In this document: piece by piece, positions 14,201 to 26,000 of the stretch
How positions within the stretch are numbered: position 1 is the stretch's first letter
Layout of the letters: each line of letters begins with the position of its first letter
Translations under genes and position numbers: made by a program
The notes under the pieces: generated by a model
What the model was told of the DNA's origin: nothing
Databases searched by the model: none
What the model saw: only the letters and a program-made list of their open reading frames with translations
Source of the DNA: Pyrrhosoma nymphula
Taxonomy: Eukaryota; Arthropoda; Insecta; Odonata; Coenagrionidae
Assembly (NCBI GenBank): GCA_963573305.1
Contig: OY754329.1
Span: 148,811,266-148,875,265 of the forward strand
Reading direction: 5' to 3'
DNA: 64,000 nt

Positions 14201-17200
14201 CTTTAAAATTATGTAATTTTAATAAATTATAATTGGTTGAGTTTTGGAGAATAATTACATGAATACCTATAAGAACTTCTAAATTTGGTTATTTTTTATT
14301 AAATATCGCGATCTCACAAACGAGTGATTGTCTCTTGCCTCCTTGGAGGACAAGAAAAGTAAGAAGCAGTAGGGGCAATGATAAAACTAGAGAAATTAAT
14401 CAAGAATTTCAATTAAAAATAAATACCCAAATAATAAAAAATGCAGTCCAAATCGACTCGAATAAATTACTTTAACAACACAACTTATAATTTAAACCTG
14501 GATTTCAAGGTGCTTTCGATTTAGTGTAGCTTATTTGACTAGTCGATACCACCTCCTTAAGAGTCGAAGCGCATGCTTTGGGAATCAGATACATTTCCTG
14601 CCATTCTAATGAAATCAACTGAGTACCTTCACTTTCGGGTCATTAATTCTTAATTATACACCCATAAATAAGAAGTTTGAAAACACGCTAATCATACTTT
14701 AACGGATTAGCCGGTAGCACGTTAAAATGAATTGCCGAGGAAAACATGGTAAAAAGAGGTTTCCCACATGATTACGTTTTAATGTGCATAGTAACAATCA
14801 AAAATAGCGTAACTTGAAGTGCTACAAAAAAACATTTCACAAATAAGATTCAAAGAAATCTAATTGAAAATGACTTAACTTGGAAGCAATGAGGAGCAGT
14901 AGAGGCGCAAAATTACTTATGCCAATCGTCAGGGAAGGCATTATCGGAAAAAAACATTTTAACGACTGAAACTTAAGTCTAGAATTGTATTCAAAATTCT
15001 AATGTACCTACTTGTATCACTTTAAGCAATAGGTATTTGGAATTCCTTAAGCCGACAACTTTCAACGGGTCCGTATCCTAGTCTCTAATGACACTAGTCC
15101 TCACCCCTAACAAAGGTCAACCATTACACAGGCCGGACTACTGTCTAATCCCACATTCCTATGCGTTCAACGCTTTGGAAGAATGAAGATTCACGCCCTC
15201 CGACGAGTCGGGAAATCTTTGACTTACGACCGCGATCGCAAAGAAAGGAATTTCAGGGACTCTTCCCAGGCGGGAATTTCACAGCTTCGGATGTATGAGG
15301 AAACTTTCATTTACCTTAACGAGTTTCTCACTCGGGAACCTCGACCTATTGGCAGGAACTGATAATATGTTCTCCAAGCAGGAGAGTAGTTATTTTGCCT
15401 TCAATGATTGAATGGTCTCCACCCATTTAAGTCCACTAACGCCTAAAAATTTAATTTGAAGAGTCAACACAACGCAATATGCTTAATCTTAAGATTCGCT
15501 ACTACGATATTTTTATTGACTAGATATTACTTTGTGAAGAAATAAAAATAAATTGGTGGTAAATATCACCCCATACCTGTAACTTCGGAAAACAATAAAT
15601 ATAAGTTAAACTGGATAGAGAGGAAGACTGAAAACAAAGAGAAGAAAAAATGGGCTGAGGAAAGAGCGTACGCTGGTAGCCATTATTCAATAAGGAAACC
15701 GATAATATGGAGTAACTAAAAGAAGAAAATAGTTGTTCGGATGTCAGCTAAGCAAGGAATTGCGAGGAAATAAAAGGATACTTAGAGAGGAAACTCAAGC
15801 AACCAATGATTTGAAGACCAAGAAGAAGAACAGTGAGCCGTAGCCGAACGTACTTCAGTATTTAGGCATCAGAGAAAAAATGTATATCAGAAGCTTTCTT
15901 CACATACTTGAGGAGGGGAATGAATGATACTATTAAGGGACAGGATTGGGGGGAATAATGTAATACGTTGAGGCATTAGAGAAAAACGAACATACTGTTC
16001 GGATATTGGAGTGCTTGGAAAGGAAAACTGGAAAAAGGAAGACTCAATACAAAGGATTTTCAAAATAAACGGGGCGTTGAAGGCTGGCGCATATTGAAGG
16101 ATTTTATGCAAGGGCAGCGAAGTGAGGATTATATCAATTAATGCGGACGCAAAGGTACAAATTTAACGAAGCTATTCTTCCCTTCGGAAACTCATGCCAA
16201 AGTTTCATTTGCCGCCCAAAACCAATATCCATTTCGTCCCTCTTCTTCCCTTAATGCCTTCTTCCCTCAATCCTCCTTTTCACAACTGCTCGCCTGCGAC
16301 CTACATAGCGGGGGTTGGTAAGAAAAGCACATCTTCTAACCGTCAGCAGCCCATGCAAAACTGAACCAAATTTAAAGTTATAAGAAACATGAATAACAAA
16401 ATTTGCATAGTAAAATTTCTTATTTATACTCAAAAATTACTTATCAAAAAAAGAAGAATAAGCTGTCAGCAGAAATCATTAGGCAAAGAGCCAGCATCAT
16501 ACCGTGTCAACCTCGTGTAGAAAAAGCAAAGCATTCAGATTAATAAATAGAATGACAGCCACTGGGAAGCTCACTGGTCTGCTCATTTACATATTCTTTA
16601 GTTTTCAAACGAAATACACAATAAGTGAAAAATGCTTAAGGTGGGGATTTGCTTTGAGCTAATCCGGTTGGCGCGACTGAACCCTCGCTCTAATATTTTG
16701 AAGCAGGTGGGTACGCAGGAGTCATGACTTGGTGCCTAGATGTTCATAAGCCACCGAGTGCTAACTTAAGGTATAATTTAATACTACATAAATGCTCGAC
16801 CTTGACGACTAGATCATTCTACATGATAGAAATCGCATTCAACTTAAAGCTGCTAAAAATTAATATTTTAAAAATTTAAAAGGGTGGCAACACTTCTTGG
16901 CAAATGCTCAAAGAATAAGTGGGATTTTCTGAGTACCAGTACTCGGTAAGTCGTTCAGCTCATTAATCATATTAATGCCCAACAATGTTAACTTAATTAC
17001 GTGTAGATCAATAAGCACAACGATACATTACTACCAAGTCGTTTCGACGATGACAATAGAATGAACCACAGTGGAATAAAATGGAAGGTAAGACCATAGG
17101 TCATTAAAGACATGAAGGCAAGGGATCGTGAGGAATCACTAATGTTCTCCGATGTTCGACTGAAGCAAATATAGGTGACTGGATAAATTTATCTTTGGAT

Positions 17201-17879
17201 TAATTACTACTGATTGTTCTCTAAGCACCTTAAGACTCTATTTAGCATTGACATTAGTTGCGGTAGGAATGTTTCTGTATTTTTTTGCAAATCATGAGAC
17301 AATCGACAGAAGGTAAACAAACAGTCATACAGTTAAAATACAGTGCACGACCAACTTGCGCCACGCGTGTCGGTTGAGTGAACATATGAAAGTAATACGT
17401 AGCCAGTGAGCATTTATACTGAAGAGAGACTTATGTTTATTTATAAATATTGAAATAAATAACCGGAAGTTTCGGGAAGAAATACCTTACAGGTTAGTAG
17501 AGGTTCTGTGCTTCATCTACAGCTACGAATGAAAATAAATAGGTACTGTAAAAGTGCTTTTGAATTGTGCCATGAGAGTAATGGCCATTGGCATATAAAA
17601 AATACAAACATACTATTTTGTACCATGGAAGTCGTCAGCACGTGGACACAAAGAGAAGAGTATAAATACGATGATCACACAACAGCGTGTATACCGCCTG
17701 TTCCAAAAAGCGACTTTTGCAGTGAGTAGCCTAAGGGTAAGGTACTCTGGTTTGTTGGTTCTTTGGGTAAGCGACCAACAACTGAGGTTATATGCGTCAT
17801 GGAGGCTAGGTTAGTTGGTAAGAGAATAATTATTGCGGGAATGGAGGAAGGGTGGAGTGAAACCAGACGTCAGCATTGG
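11229..17879. other. Intronic sequence, nothing recognised
   Basis: Long AT-rich tract with no repeats or frames that I can support. Confidence 0.5.
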
Positions 17880-18060
17880 CCTACTCTTAACGAAAGACAC
17901 CAAGAAGATCACCGTACGTCTCATCCAACACACGAATTAATGTACTTGAAGAGCCCTCCAAGAGACACCATGGAGGGATCATGATTCCAATGAAAATTCT
18001 CCGCCACAGCCGGGATCGAACCAAAACCCTAGAGATAGGAAGCCAGTACTCTATTGGATT
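17880..18060 (-). mobile_element. tRNA-derived SINE, family B, copy 1
   Basis: On the minus strand a B-box GGTTCGATCCC (18022-18012) is followed by a tail containing CTTTCGTTAAGAGTAGG and GACGTCTGGTTTCAC. The same tail occurs at 20440-20500, so this is a dispersed family. The head is degraded. Confidence 0.6.
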
Positions 18061-18792
18061 CTATTATTCACCTAAATTCTATCAGCTGCTCAAAATAAGT
18101 GTTTTCATATTATTTCATTAATTCTCAGACCAAACATGAAATGACAGAAAATTTCAAATAATTTTACATGAAAAAATATTCTAAACATTTATATTTGGTT
18201 ACACAAGGAAATCTCCCTCGGAATGGGGAATTTTCCAATTTGGGATACCCTATAACTGAACTTTTATTTCGCAATATTTATACAGAAATCTCAGAAATTA
18301 ACGATATAATTTGCTTTAAGTGCAATATTTAATTCTGAAGCGTGAGGGAAAGAGAAGCAGTAATAACGGGAAAAGCAGGAAGCGGGTTGACACGAGCATA
18401 AAATCACATGCCAAGCTCATTTTTTTACGAAAACCGTCGAACGGTGGGCACGTTGCAATCCAGAAGGTTTCGGCAAAAGAACGAGTGTTCATTTCTAAGA
18501 GAAGCCTCTTTTTATCCACCCAAGCTGTGCGTGATTTCCTGCGTGTCTAGCTTTTTCCATAAACCACAGGCGACACTGAGGCAAAGGAACTCGGCTCCTG
18601 AACGTCGAAATTTCACACGCTGTTGGGTCTGCTTCAAGCTGAAGCTAGCAGCCCCCCCCCCCCTCCCCAGCAATCAAACTGGCTTAAAGTCAGTGGTTGG
18701 ACAAGCCGATACCCGATACTTAAAAAAAAACTGCTACCCGCATCCGCGCAAATACCTTTTTTACGTCAGCGCCAAAAAAGTTCATCAACAGC

Positions 18793-18988
18793 TAGCTTTC
18801 ACTTTGCCATTTTATTTGATAAACCCAAAAACAAATCCTCCCATTTAAGTTACGATTCTCCTCTGGTGACTTGAAAGAAGAAATTTCCGTCAGCTTTCAC
18901 TTTGCCATTTTATTTGATAAACCCAAAAACAAATCCTCCCATTTAAGTAACGGCTCTCCTCTGGTGACTTTAAAGAAGAAATTTACGT
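18793..18988. repeat. 98-base tandem repeat, two copies
   Basis: Units start GCTTTCACTTTGCCATTTTA at 18795 and 18893. They differ at only a few positions over about 95 bases. This is a recent local duplication with no coding role. Confidence 0.9.
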
Positions 18989-20439
18989 AATTATTAAACC
19001 ATTTTTTCTTTCATTGTTTCACCACCGGCCACATAGAAACTGATTTTTGTGGGCTGGCTACGGGAATACTACGGCAGTGCCCACCTTTTGTATCTTTAGA
19101 ATTTCGAGCTTAAATATAAAATAAAAGCAAACTATTATGAACAGTTTGCAACAAAAATGACGCGCGAGAACTGTCAAATTTCATCGTTATTGGGAGTTCT
19201 AGTTGTAAAACTATGTAAAAAAACAATACTCGCGGTTTTCGCGACGCGAACTCGTTTCCCATTGCGGTTTCATATCATACTGCAGGAAATACTACGGGGG
19301 ACTCATGGGTATAACACACAGACCAATCTTATGATACTGCCGATAGGAAGGTAGTTGCGCTTGGCAAGAAGGAGAATCCAGCTCCTTAAACCTAGCCTGC
19401 TTACACATCAACGTCAACTAGCGGTTTGAAGAGGTAGAACAATATTTCGTTTTCGTTTCAATGATATATTAATATCAAGAGTTCGTCTAAGAGGTGCGTA
19501 GAAGAAATGAATAGCGTAGGACTAAAAGGTACGATACACACATAGGTGCTTCGAAAACTCAAGATTAAATGGGACGAACCAAGGGACGAGCATCGAACAA
19601 GAAATACTTGGGTTTCCGTTTGGAGATCCAAATAGCATAAAACACCCCCACAAAAGGGGGCAGCATGCAATATTAAATTACCTATCAGATGAGGAGTGTG
19701 TTTCCCATCAATCGATGTTTCCCGCAACCCGAAACCGACCGGAAATTCCATCAGAAGGATCATCATGTGAAACCCACGCTGCAGAGATGAGCAGGCATCT
19801 GCCTTGTTCCCCGCTAGTCGAAACAAGGTCGTGTGTCTGGGATTGTTCGGACTCGAGCAACTTCACTTTGCTGAGAAAGGAGACCGTTGCCTATATCTTA
19901 CTCGCAGTTACGTTCTAATGACAGTTCATTCACGTGTACATATTTATTTATATATACACGAGTAGCATGTATATGTATCATTGATAGCATTTGTGATCTC
20001 ATGAATATTAATTACTGTGGTTCTTCAGTGGTCATGAATTAAGGGTGGTGAAAAGGAGTATTTATTAGCTATCCGCTATTTTACGCGTCTCTTTTATTTT
20101 ATCTGGGTGGTCGAGTCCATCTAACTAGTGAGAGAGCCTAATAAAGGCCTCGGGACTTTTCGGAAGGATTCGGTCCCCTTAACCTTTCCTGAAGATTGAA
20201 TCTCGCTTGGTTTGTGAAACAAAATCTTCCTCAGACTGGAATACATTCACCCACCAATGATAAAGATGATGGGAGTGGGTGGGACACCACTAATATAATT
20301 AATCTAATAGGTAATTAGAATACGGTATATACAGCTATAAACGATACTGGATGGTTGAGTTGGCAATCGACATCTGAAGTCATTTGGACCATTGAGGATA
20401 GGTGATTAAGAAAAGGGTTACATTTGGGACCGTGAAAGT

Positions 20440-20650
20440 GTAAAGAGAAACCCGGCGTCGACATTATCCAACTCTTAACGAAAGGCCCCAAGGGGGCTAC
20501 ACAGTTTAACGTCCTATTCGGCAGACGGAGCACTCCATTGAAGTGCTGTCTACACATAACTAAAGTAGAGACCACGATATCCTTTGAAAAATTTCCGGGA
20601 TGAGAACCGGGGCAATCAGGGTGGGAAGCCGGTAACAAGCCACCACCCCT
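20440..20650 (-). mobile_element. tRNA-derived SINE, family B, copy 2
   Basis: On the minus strand a B-box-like GGTTCTCATCC (20608-20598) is followed by GGGGCCTTTCGTTAAGAGTT and GTCGACGCCGGGTTTCTC. The open frame at 20315-20665 lies across it and is not a real protein. Confidence 0.6.
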
Positions 20651-20807
20651 ACCCGACCCCGACAATTTTCAAGGTATTTCAGAAGAAATCCACGCAACTC
20701 ACCATGGAGTTTGCTAGAGGATACGATTTCAAACATTTTTTGTCTAGTAGGCGTGTGATAAGCAATTTTTACTTATGGAGCTTGCTTACTAATGAGGATA
20801 CTAATGA

Positions 20808-21071
20808 CAAGTGTTTCTTTGATGTTAAGATCTAAAACTTGTATAAGTGGTGCAAAAGATATTAATCGTTCTTTCAATGTTGTCACTCATGCTAATGGTA
20901 ACTTACTTTCAATATGTTGCAGTTATCCAGATTTTCCATGGCGACGGAAAAATGTACTGCATAAAATATTTCCGTTTCCATAGCTCAGGAAGTAAGAGGT
21001 TGCGACCCCATGTCCATGAAACAGAAAATGATCGAAATCGCATCCTCTTTCACCTCGAGAAATTAAGCAAC
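20808..21071. repeat. Duplicated segment, copy 1
   Basis: Shares a full-length match of roughly 80% with 21512-21778: ACAAGTGTTTCTTT, AAGATCTAAAACTTGT, AGTGGTGCAAAAGAT, CCATGGCGAC and CACCTC-AGAAATTA. Offset is about 705 bases. Confidence 0.8.
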
Positions 21072-21511
21072 CATCAGGCACATTTTGCAGTTGCGATGAG
21101 AACGCCGAAAAACTGTGACCAATACCGATTGAAGGGGCCTAAAACTACAAAAAATATTGTCTCGATTTGAGTTAGTTAATTTGCTTCATTTTAACAACAA
21201 AATAAACACTTGCCAACATAGGCGCCGGCAGAAAAATTTACAGAGGGGTGCATTCAATGGTGGCTAGTGACCAACAATAAGGGGGTTTCACAAACTTGTT
21301 CACACCCAAAAAAATCGCAAAAAATGTCTTCGTATAATGCTCATTTTCTTAGAAAATGATCGATAAGTGATTGTAAATACTTGTGTCCCCTAAATGTTTC
21401 GCATGGGGGTGTCCCTTAAAATTTCTGGTATGGGGGTGCAAAGGATGATGACGGTTACCCGTCGAAACCAGGTTCGGTCAAATAAAACTTAAGTGTAGAT
21501 AAATATTACTC

Positions 21512-21778
21512 ACAAGTGTTTCTTTATTTTTAAGATCTAAAACTTGTCTAAGTGGTGCAAAAGATCGTTCTTTCAATTTGGTCACTCATGCTAAAGGTAG
21601 GTAGCTTACTTTCAAGATGTTGCATTTTTTCTGTTTCCATGGCGACAGCAAAATGTAATGGGTTATATATTTGCGTTGCTATACCTCAGTAAGCAAAAGG
21701 TTGCAAACCCATGTAGGTATATTAAACAAAAGAATGATTGAAATCACATCCACTATCACCTCCAGAAATTACGCACGT
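21512..21778. repeat. Duplicated segment, copy 2
   Basis: The partner of 20808-21071. It lies just downstream, in transcription sense, of the Duox exon donor, ending about 70 bases from the exon. Between the copies lies a G-rich stretch (21240-21440) that looks like another old repeat. Confidence 0.8.
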
Positions 21779-21848
21779 TGTTTTCGAAACACCATGCATT
21801 ATAAATGAGTGTAAGATTAGGCAATGCATGCTTTGGGAGGGCACTCAC

Positions 21849-22140
21849 GGAAGAGTCTCTCGGGGCTGAGGTTCCGCAGGACGTGCGGCACGGGCGCGTT
21901 GAAGAGCGGCACGCGTCCCTTGTTGCGTGGCGGCATCTGGGTGCGGGCCATCGTCTCGGCGTCTTCGCCCTCGAGCATCCACCGCTTGCCGGCCACAGCG
22001 CCGTGGTCCCCCACCGCATCCTCCTCGTCCTCGTCGGCGCAGCGGAAGGTGCCGTTGTGGAACGAGCGCATCGAGTTCACCCACGCCTCGCTCGTGCTGT
22101 ACACGAAGCTGCCGTCGATCCAGCTCGTCATCCGATTCGT
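21849..22140 (-). CDS. Duox: Dual oxidase (Duox), next internal exon of the peroxidase-like domain
   Basis: This 292-base exon continues the Duox peroxidase-like domain directly from the exon at 61144-61331. The acceptor is CGCCTCCGCAG (AG at 22142-22141) and the exon begins in phase 0 with codons for TNRMTSWIDGS. It encodes 97 residues plus one base, then a GTGAGT donor at 21848-21843. Diagnostic stretches are TSWIDGSFVYSTSEAWVNSM (residues 5-24), RSFHNGTF (25-32), then MPPRNKGRVPLFNAPVPHVL (69-88) and SPERLF (92-97). TSWIDGS is the conserved animal peroxidase motif in Duox form. An acidic segment at residues 34-68 looks longer than in the Duox proteins I recall. The exon is markedly GC-rich against the AT-rich intron. 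Its antisense frames are open by composition only. The next exon would resume in phase 1 and was not found at 1-21848. Confidence 0.94.
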
Positions 22141-22206
22141 CTGCGGAGGCGAAAAACAAGAGCGTCAGGGTCAATTGGACACGTTTTTGAGACATTTATA
22201 CCATAC

Positions 22207-22770
22207 TTAAGGTGGTTTGAGCGAGATAGTTCCCTAGTCATAATGGAGACCATATTCAAATTTTATTTTTTCATTTCAGCGTCTGTAAGAAGTATGAAAT
22301 ATATATTGTAAAATTAATGGCGCTATGATATAGTTATATTTGACCAATATTCTCAGTAATTAAATAAATATAAGCTACATAAGTCTCTAACTTGACTCAT
22401 TTTTTCCCGCCTTACGGCTGAAAACCCTTCAAAAGAGCAGGTTTTTTTGCGATTCTGTAAATATTACCGTGGTGAGTAATAAATAATTTTATACAAATAG
22501 TTGAGAAAATATGCAAACTATACACTGTTAGTTTTTTTACGAAATCTAGGTGCTAGAAGTTCCTATTTTTTTAATATTCTATCTCTGGAGCGCATAGCCA
22601 TTATCTATCCCATGTAAAACAGCTTATATTTTTAGGCAAATAGCTCGAAAAGTAGTTCGGCAAGGGGTTGATATTTTGATATCAATGGAAAGGTGAGAGT
22701 TTTTTTCTTAAAAATGAGGCCAAATTCATCAAATTCTAGGTGAAGTGATTTTTCGCTCAAAATACCTTAA
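22207..22770. mobile_element. Non-autonomous TTAA-target element, copy 1
   Basis: This element is bounded by TTAA on both sides (22207-22210 and 22767-22770). It has inverted ends TTAAGGTGGTTTGAGCGAGA and, at the right, TTTTTCGCTCAAAATACCTTAA read on the other strand. TTAA duplication is typical of piggyBac-type transposition. It has no coding capacity. Internal landmarks shared with the other copies are a TCTCTGGAGCGCA box near 22583 and AAAATGAGGCCAAATTCAT near 22712. The insertion is confirmed by the unfilled site in the neighbouring duplicate (near 22955-22970). It sits 66 bases inside the intron from the Duox acceptor. Confidence 0.85.
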
Positions 22771-22896
22771 CGGCTTATAACACGCTTGGGAAAATCAAAT
22801 GTCCGTAATCTAAAAGTATAGTTAGTAAAATATTTAATAACAGCATGACTGTGTGTTTGACGGGATGTTTCGACGTTTCTAAAGTAATTCAATAAG

Positions 22897-22920
22897 ATTC
22901 GTCTGCGGAGGCGAAAAAAC
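22897..22920 (-). promoter_or_regulatory. Duplicated (decoy) 3' splice site
   Basis: On the minus strand TTTTTTCGCCTCCGCAG, followed by ACGAAT, repeats the real Duox acceptor and the first six exon bases (22135-22151). It lies 762 bases further upstream in the intron. The AG is at 22904-22903. Reading on from it in the exon frame gives seven codons and then TAG at 22881-22879. It is therefore either silent or would make a truncated transcript. It belongs to the local duplication described separately. Confidence 0.75.
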
Positions 22921-23095
22921 ATAGCGTTAACGTCAATCAACGTTTTTGAGTCATTTATATCATATTTTACAGCTTATAATAAACTTGTGCAATTGAAACA
23001 TACGTAATTTATAAGTAGAGTCAGTAAAGTTTCTAATAACAGCATATTATTTGGCTAACAGCAGCAGTGTGTTTGACGGGACGTTTCGACAGGTA

Positions 23096-26000
23096 TTCTG
23101 GAATCACCTCTAGGCCATTTACGCAACGGGGATCTTCCTCCGTCCATATTTAGGTCAGTTCCGAAGGAAGCGAAGTTCCTTGAGGTAGATTTGGAACTGA
23201 TGGGAAAATTAACACTGAAATGCATTCGAAACTTCGTCAAGAGACTTAACGCTGGAAAAATCCCCGAAAAACGCTGAACTATCACCTTTGCAGCGCTACG
23301 AAAGCCTGATACATGTAACCCTTCCATGTAACCCTTCTGTTAACAAGGTTGAAGATCATTTATAATTAATTTTTTTTAATTAGTACAAACTTCATGCTTT
23401 ATAGTCTTTATTTGGGCATTTAATATTATTATTGTTCTACCAAACATTAGGCTGATGGTTTTTCCCCTTCTTGTTCCCCGGTCTCAAATTTTGTGAACAC
23501 ACTTTTGTTGTACATTGCTTTCTGACTCTCCTGTAAAATTAATAGTTGTATTTTGTATTGTTTTGGCGTCACCAGCCAGCTATTTGGTAAACCTGAATGG
23601 CGGCAACCCCAAAATAGGTTTTCCTCAGGGGTCTCTATGTTGCATTACATAATTAATTGTAAAAATGTGTATAAAAGTTATGTATGAAAACTTGTTGTAA
23701 AAAATATCAATACCATGTGAACACATGCGGAGAAGGAGCGTGATCAGAGTGCTTTTTTAACTTGTGCTGAATTCTGGCATTCGTTCGGTCAGATTTCAAT
23801 CAAGTTTTAACAGGAAAGTCATTGAAATTTATTATTGCCATTGATTTGAAAATCGGCACTAATTTCAACAAGGAAAGATTTTGGATTAAGTTAACCGGCA
23901 CCGTGTCACTGAAAGGTCAATGCCGAAAGTCTTAAGGTCCATTCTGACCTTGAAATGACTATATAAGCCGGAGGGTAATTACCCATGGATTCCTTCTGTG
24001 GAAATGTCACGTCTTATAATTCGGAAAATAAGCCATGAATATGACTTTACTATACAACGAAACAAATGAATTTATGTAAAATCTGGAAGCCACTGCAACA
24101 TAACGCAGCAGAATGTGTCAGGACAACTGCATCGAGCATTTGTGAATAAGTGTAATTATTGCTATAACTAATTGTTTTAAAGTTATAATAACAATGCACC
24201 CATAAATAGAAACACGAGTATTTACGCTAAATCTTTAACAAAAACAAATAACCGATTCAGATGAACCAACATCCCACATAATTTTTCACTGGAATCGTTT
24301 ACATGAACTACATGGAGTCAAAGGTAGCAAATGTTTGATAACTGCACTGAACTTTTGCATGGATAGCTCGGAAGTTTAAAGCGGTATTTTATCAACAGAA
24401 AAGATACATCTGACCCAGGCGGGCCGACAGATGACGGAAAGAATAATCCATCGAGTTTGAGGAATGGGCGTCCTTGACGAAATATTTATTTCGTCGTCGC
24501 CTGTCAAGTCGAGTCAATGAGTTTCCTCGTCAGGAGACTGATACAAATGACGGCGCCATCCGTCGTCGCAGGGGTCTTCCAAAGCTGCACGGAAGAGATG
24601 TCCCGAATGACCGCGAACTCCAACTATATACTCCACTAAAACTCTTGACGAGAAACGCGAGAACTTCTTAAGTTTGATGTATTCCTTTTAAGGGGCAATA
24701 TGATACAAAATTTGAGAGGAAAAAATGCCTCTACTGTATGATTTAAGCTTAAAACAATGATTTAAAAGGAGAAAACTTGATCTTGGTTAAATAAATTAAC
24801 AAAATTCGTATAACTAAACAATGATTAAAAATACTGCGTTAGCAATGCGTGTCGTAATTGGTTCTCGCAAACCTCTCCGGTGGGAACCGGCTTCACATCC
24901 GAGAGATGTAACAGAACACCACGAGAGACAGCCAAGCGATAAGAAATTCTAAGCTACTTATCTTTCCTTCCTCTGGCGGCACTGGAAAATGGACTGACTC
25001 ATCATCCAGAGGCGATCCGTTTCACATTAGACCACAGTTTTTATGTCTGATACACGCTAATCGTATGTCAACTCGGAAGCAGTTGCGGCGATTGCAGACT
25101 GCTCAGAATTCGTAAATCACAATAACACAAAATCGGTTTTAACCCGAAAGAGCGAATTTTCGACAATTCTCTCACGGAAATCCTTCACCAAGCAAGCCGG
25201 GCCTAAGATGGGCGAAGTCAGTGGTGTTTTCTAGCCTCACCTTAAAGAACGAACCAAGAGGAAGATAAAATAATTGACATTTTTCCTGATTAAATTTTTC
25301 GCTTTATGCCTACTGCCACTTCATAACTTCAAGGTGCATTACATATAAAAGTTCAACATGGTTGAGAAAAAAAAAGAATGACTATAATAACGATAATGTG
25401 TAGCCCTCTTCTCACCATGGGGCTTAATTTAAATGTATTTACTGATGATTCAACTTTATAAAATGACAAGGATCAGAAAACTAGGGCAGAGAGGATAATG
25501 ATTCAGCCACATCTACACACTTCCCTGTGAGCTGCCGCATGGGTGCGTGGCAGGGGGTGGCAGGACATCACTAAAGAAAATGAGGAAAGAACAGGAAAGA
25601 GTAATTGGAAGAGGGAAAGACCAAAGTGAACTGTGTGAGTTTTGACACAGTGCGAGGCATGTGTTTTCATATTTGCACGGCTTAGATCAGACCACTAATC
25701 ATCCGTTACAACACAAACACAACATGGCCAATTGAATTCTCTTCGCCCCAAGAGTATTCTTACTTGAGGTTTCTTACTACTAAGTAGAACCCATCCCCAA
25801 TTGTCGAGAGCCACTTAATAGGCAGCCGATCGACTAAAACCGGTATTCCCTCAGCTGGCCGATAAATGCATTCAAAGTTTCTCCCTCTTACCCCACTCAT
25901 ACAGATCGCGTGCCTATTTCATACGGGATGCCTAAGGGCGGCAGCTGGGAGAGTCCTTGAAATAGCAGCTCCGATGCCGTGCATTACAAATTGCGGCGAT

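Larger units (their letters stand above)
1..21848 (-). other. Duox: Start of the next Duox intron (partial)
   Basis: This begins at the GTGAGT donor of the downstream exon and runs off the left edge of the window. The next Duox exon should continue after SPERLF with one leftover base. I looked on the minus strand for the expected conserved peroxidase continuation and did not find it, so the intron appears to be at least 21.8 kb. A short exon could have been missed by eye. Confidence 0.7.
22135..23095. repeat. Two-copy tandem duplication spanning the Duox acceptor
   Basis: Copy A is 22135 to about 22896 and copy B about 22897-23095. Both start ATTCGTCTGCGGAGGCGAAA. Both share ACGTTTTTGAG with CATTTATA, then GCTTATAA, then AATAACAGCAT, and end near GTGTTTGACGGGA and GTTTCGAC. 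Copy A is longer because a TTAA-type element (22207-22770) sits in it; copy B lacks it and keeps a same-length site reading TTTA. Many substitutions separate the copies, so the duplication is not recent. Confidence 0.85.

Noticed and set aside
16640..16670. Possible further TTAA-family end (TTAAGGTGG then TTTGAGC)
   Set aside because: The spacing is wrong by eight bases and no partner end was found.
18408..18848. 146-residue plus-strand open frame
   Set aside because: It runs through a poly-C tract and into the 98-base tandem repeat; no family resemblance.
19458..19826. 122-residue minus-strand open frame
   Set aside because: No recognised domain and nothing matching Duox or a transposase.
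21805..22311. 168-residue plus-strand open frame and other frames over the Duox exon
   Set aside because: They are antisense or out-of-frame shadows of a GC-rich exon and show no domain; the minus-strand frame carries the Duox motifs and fits the splice sites.
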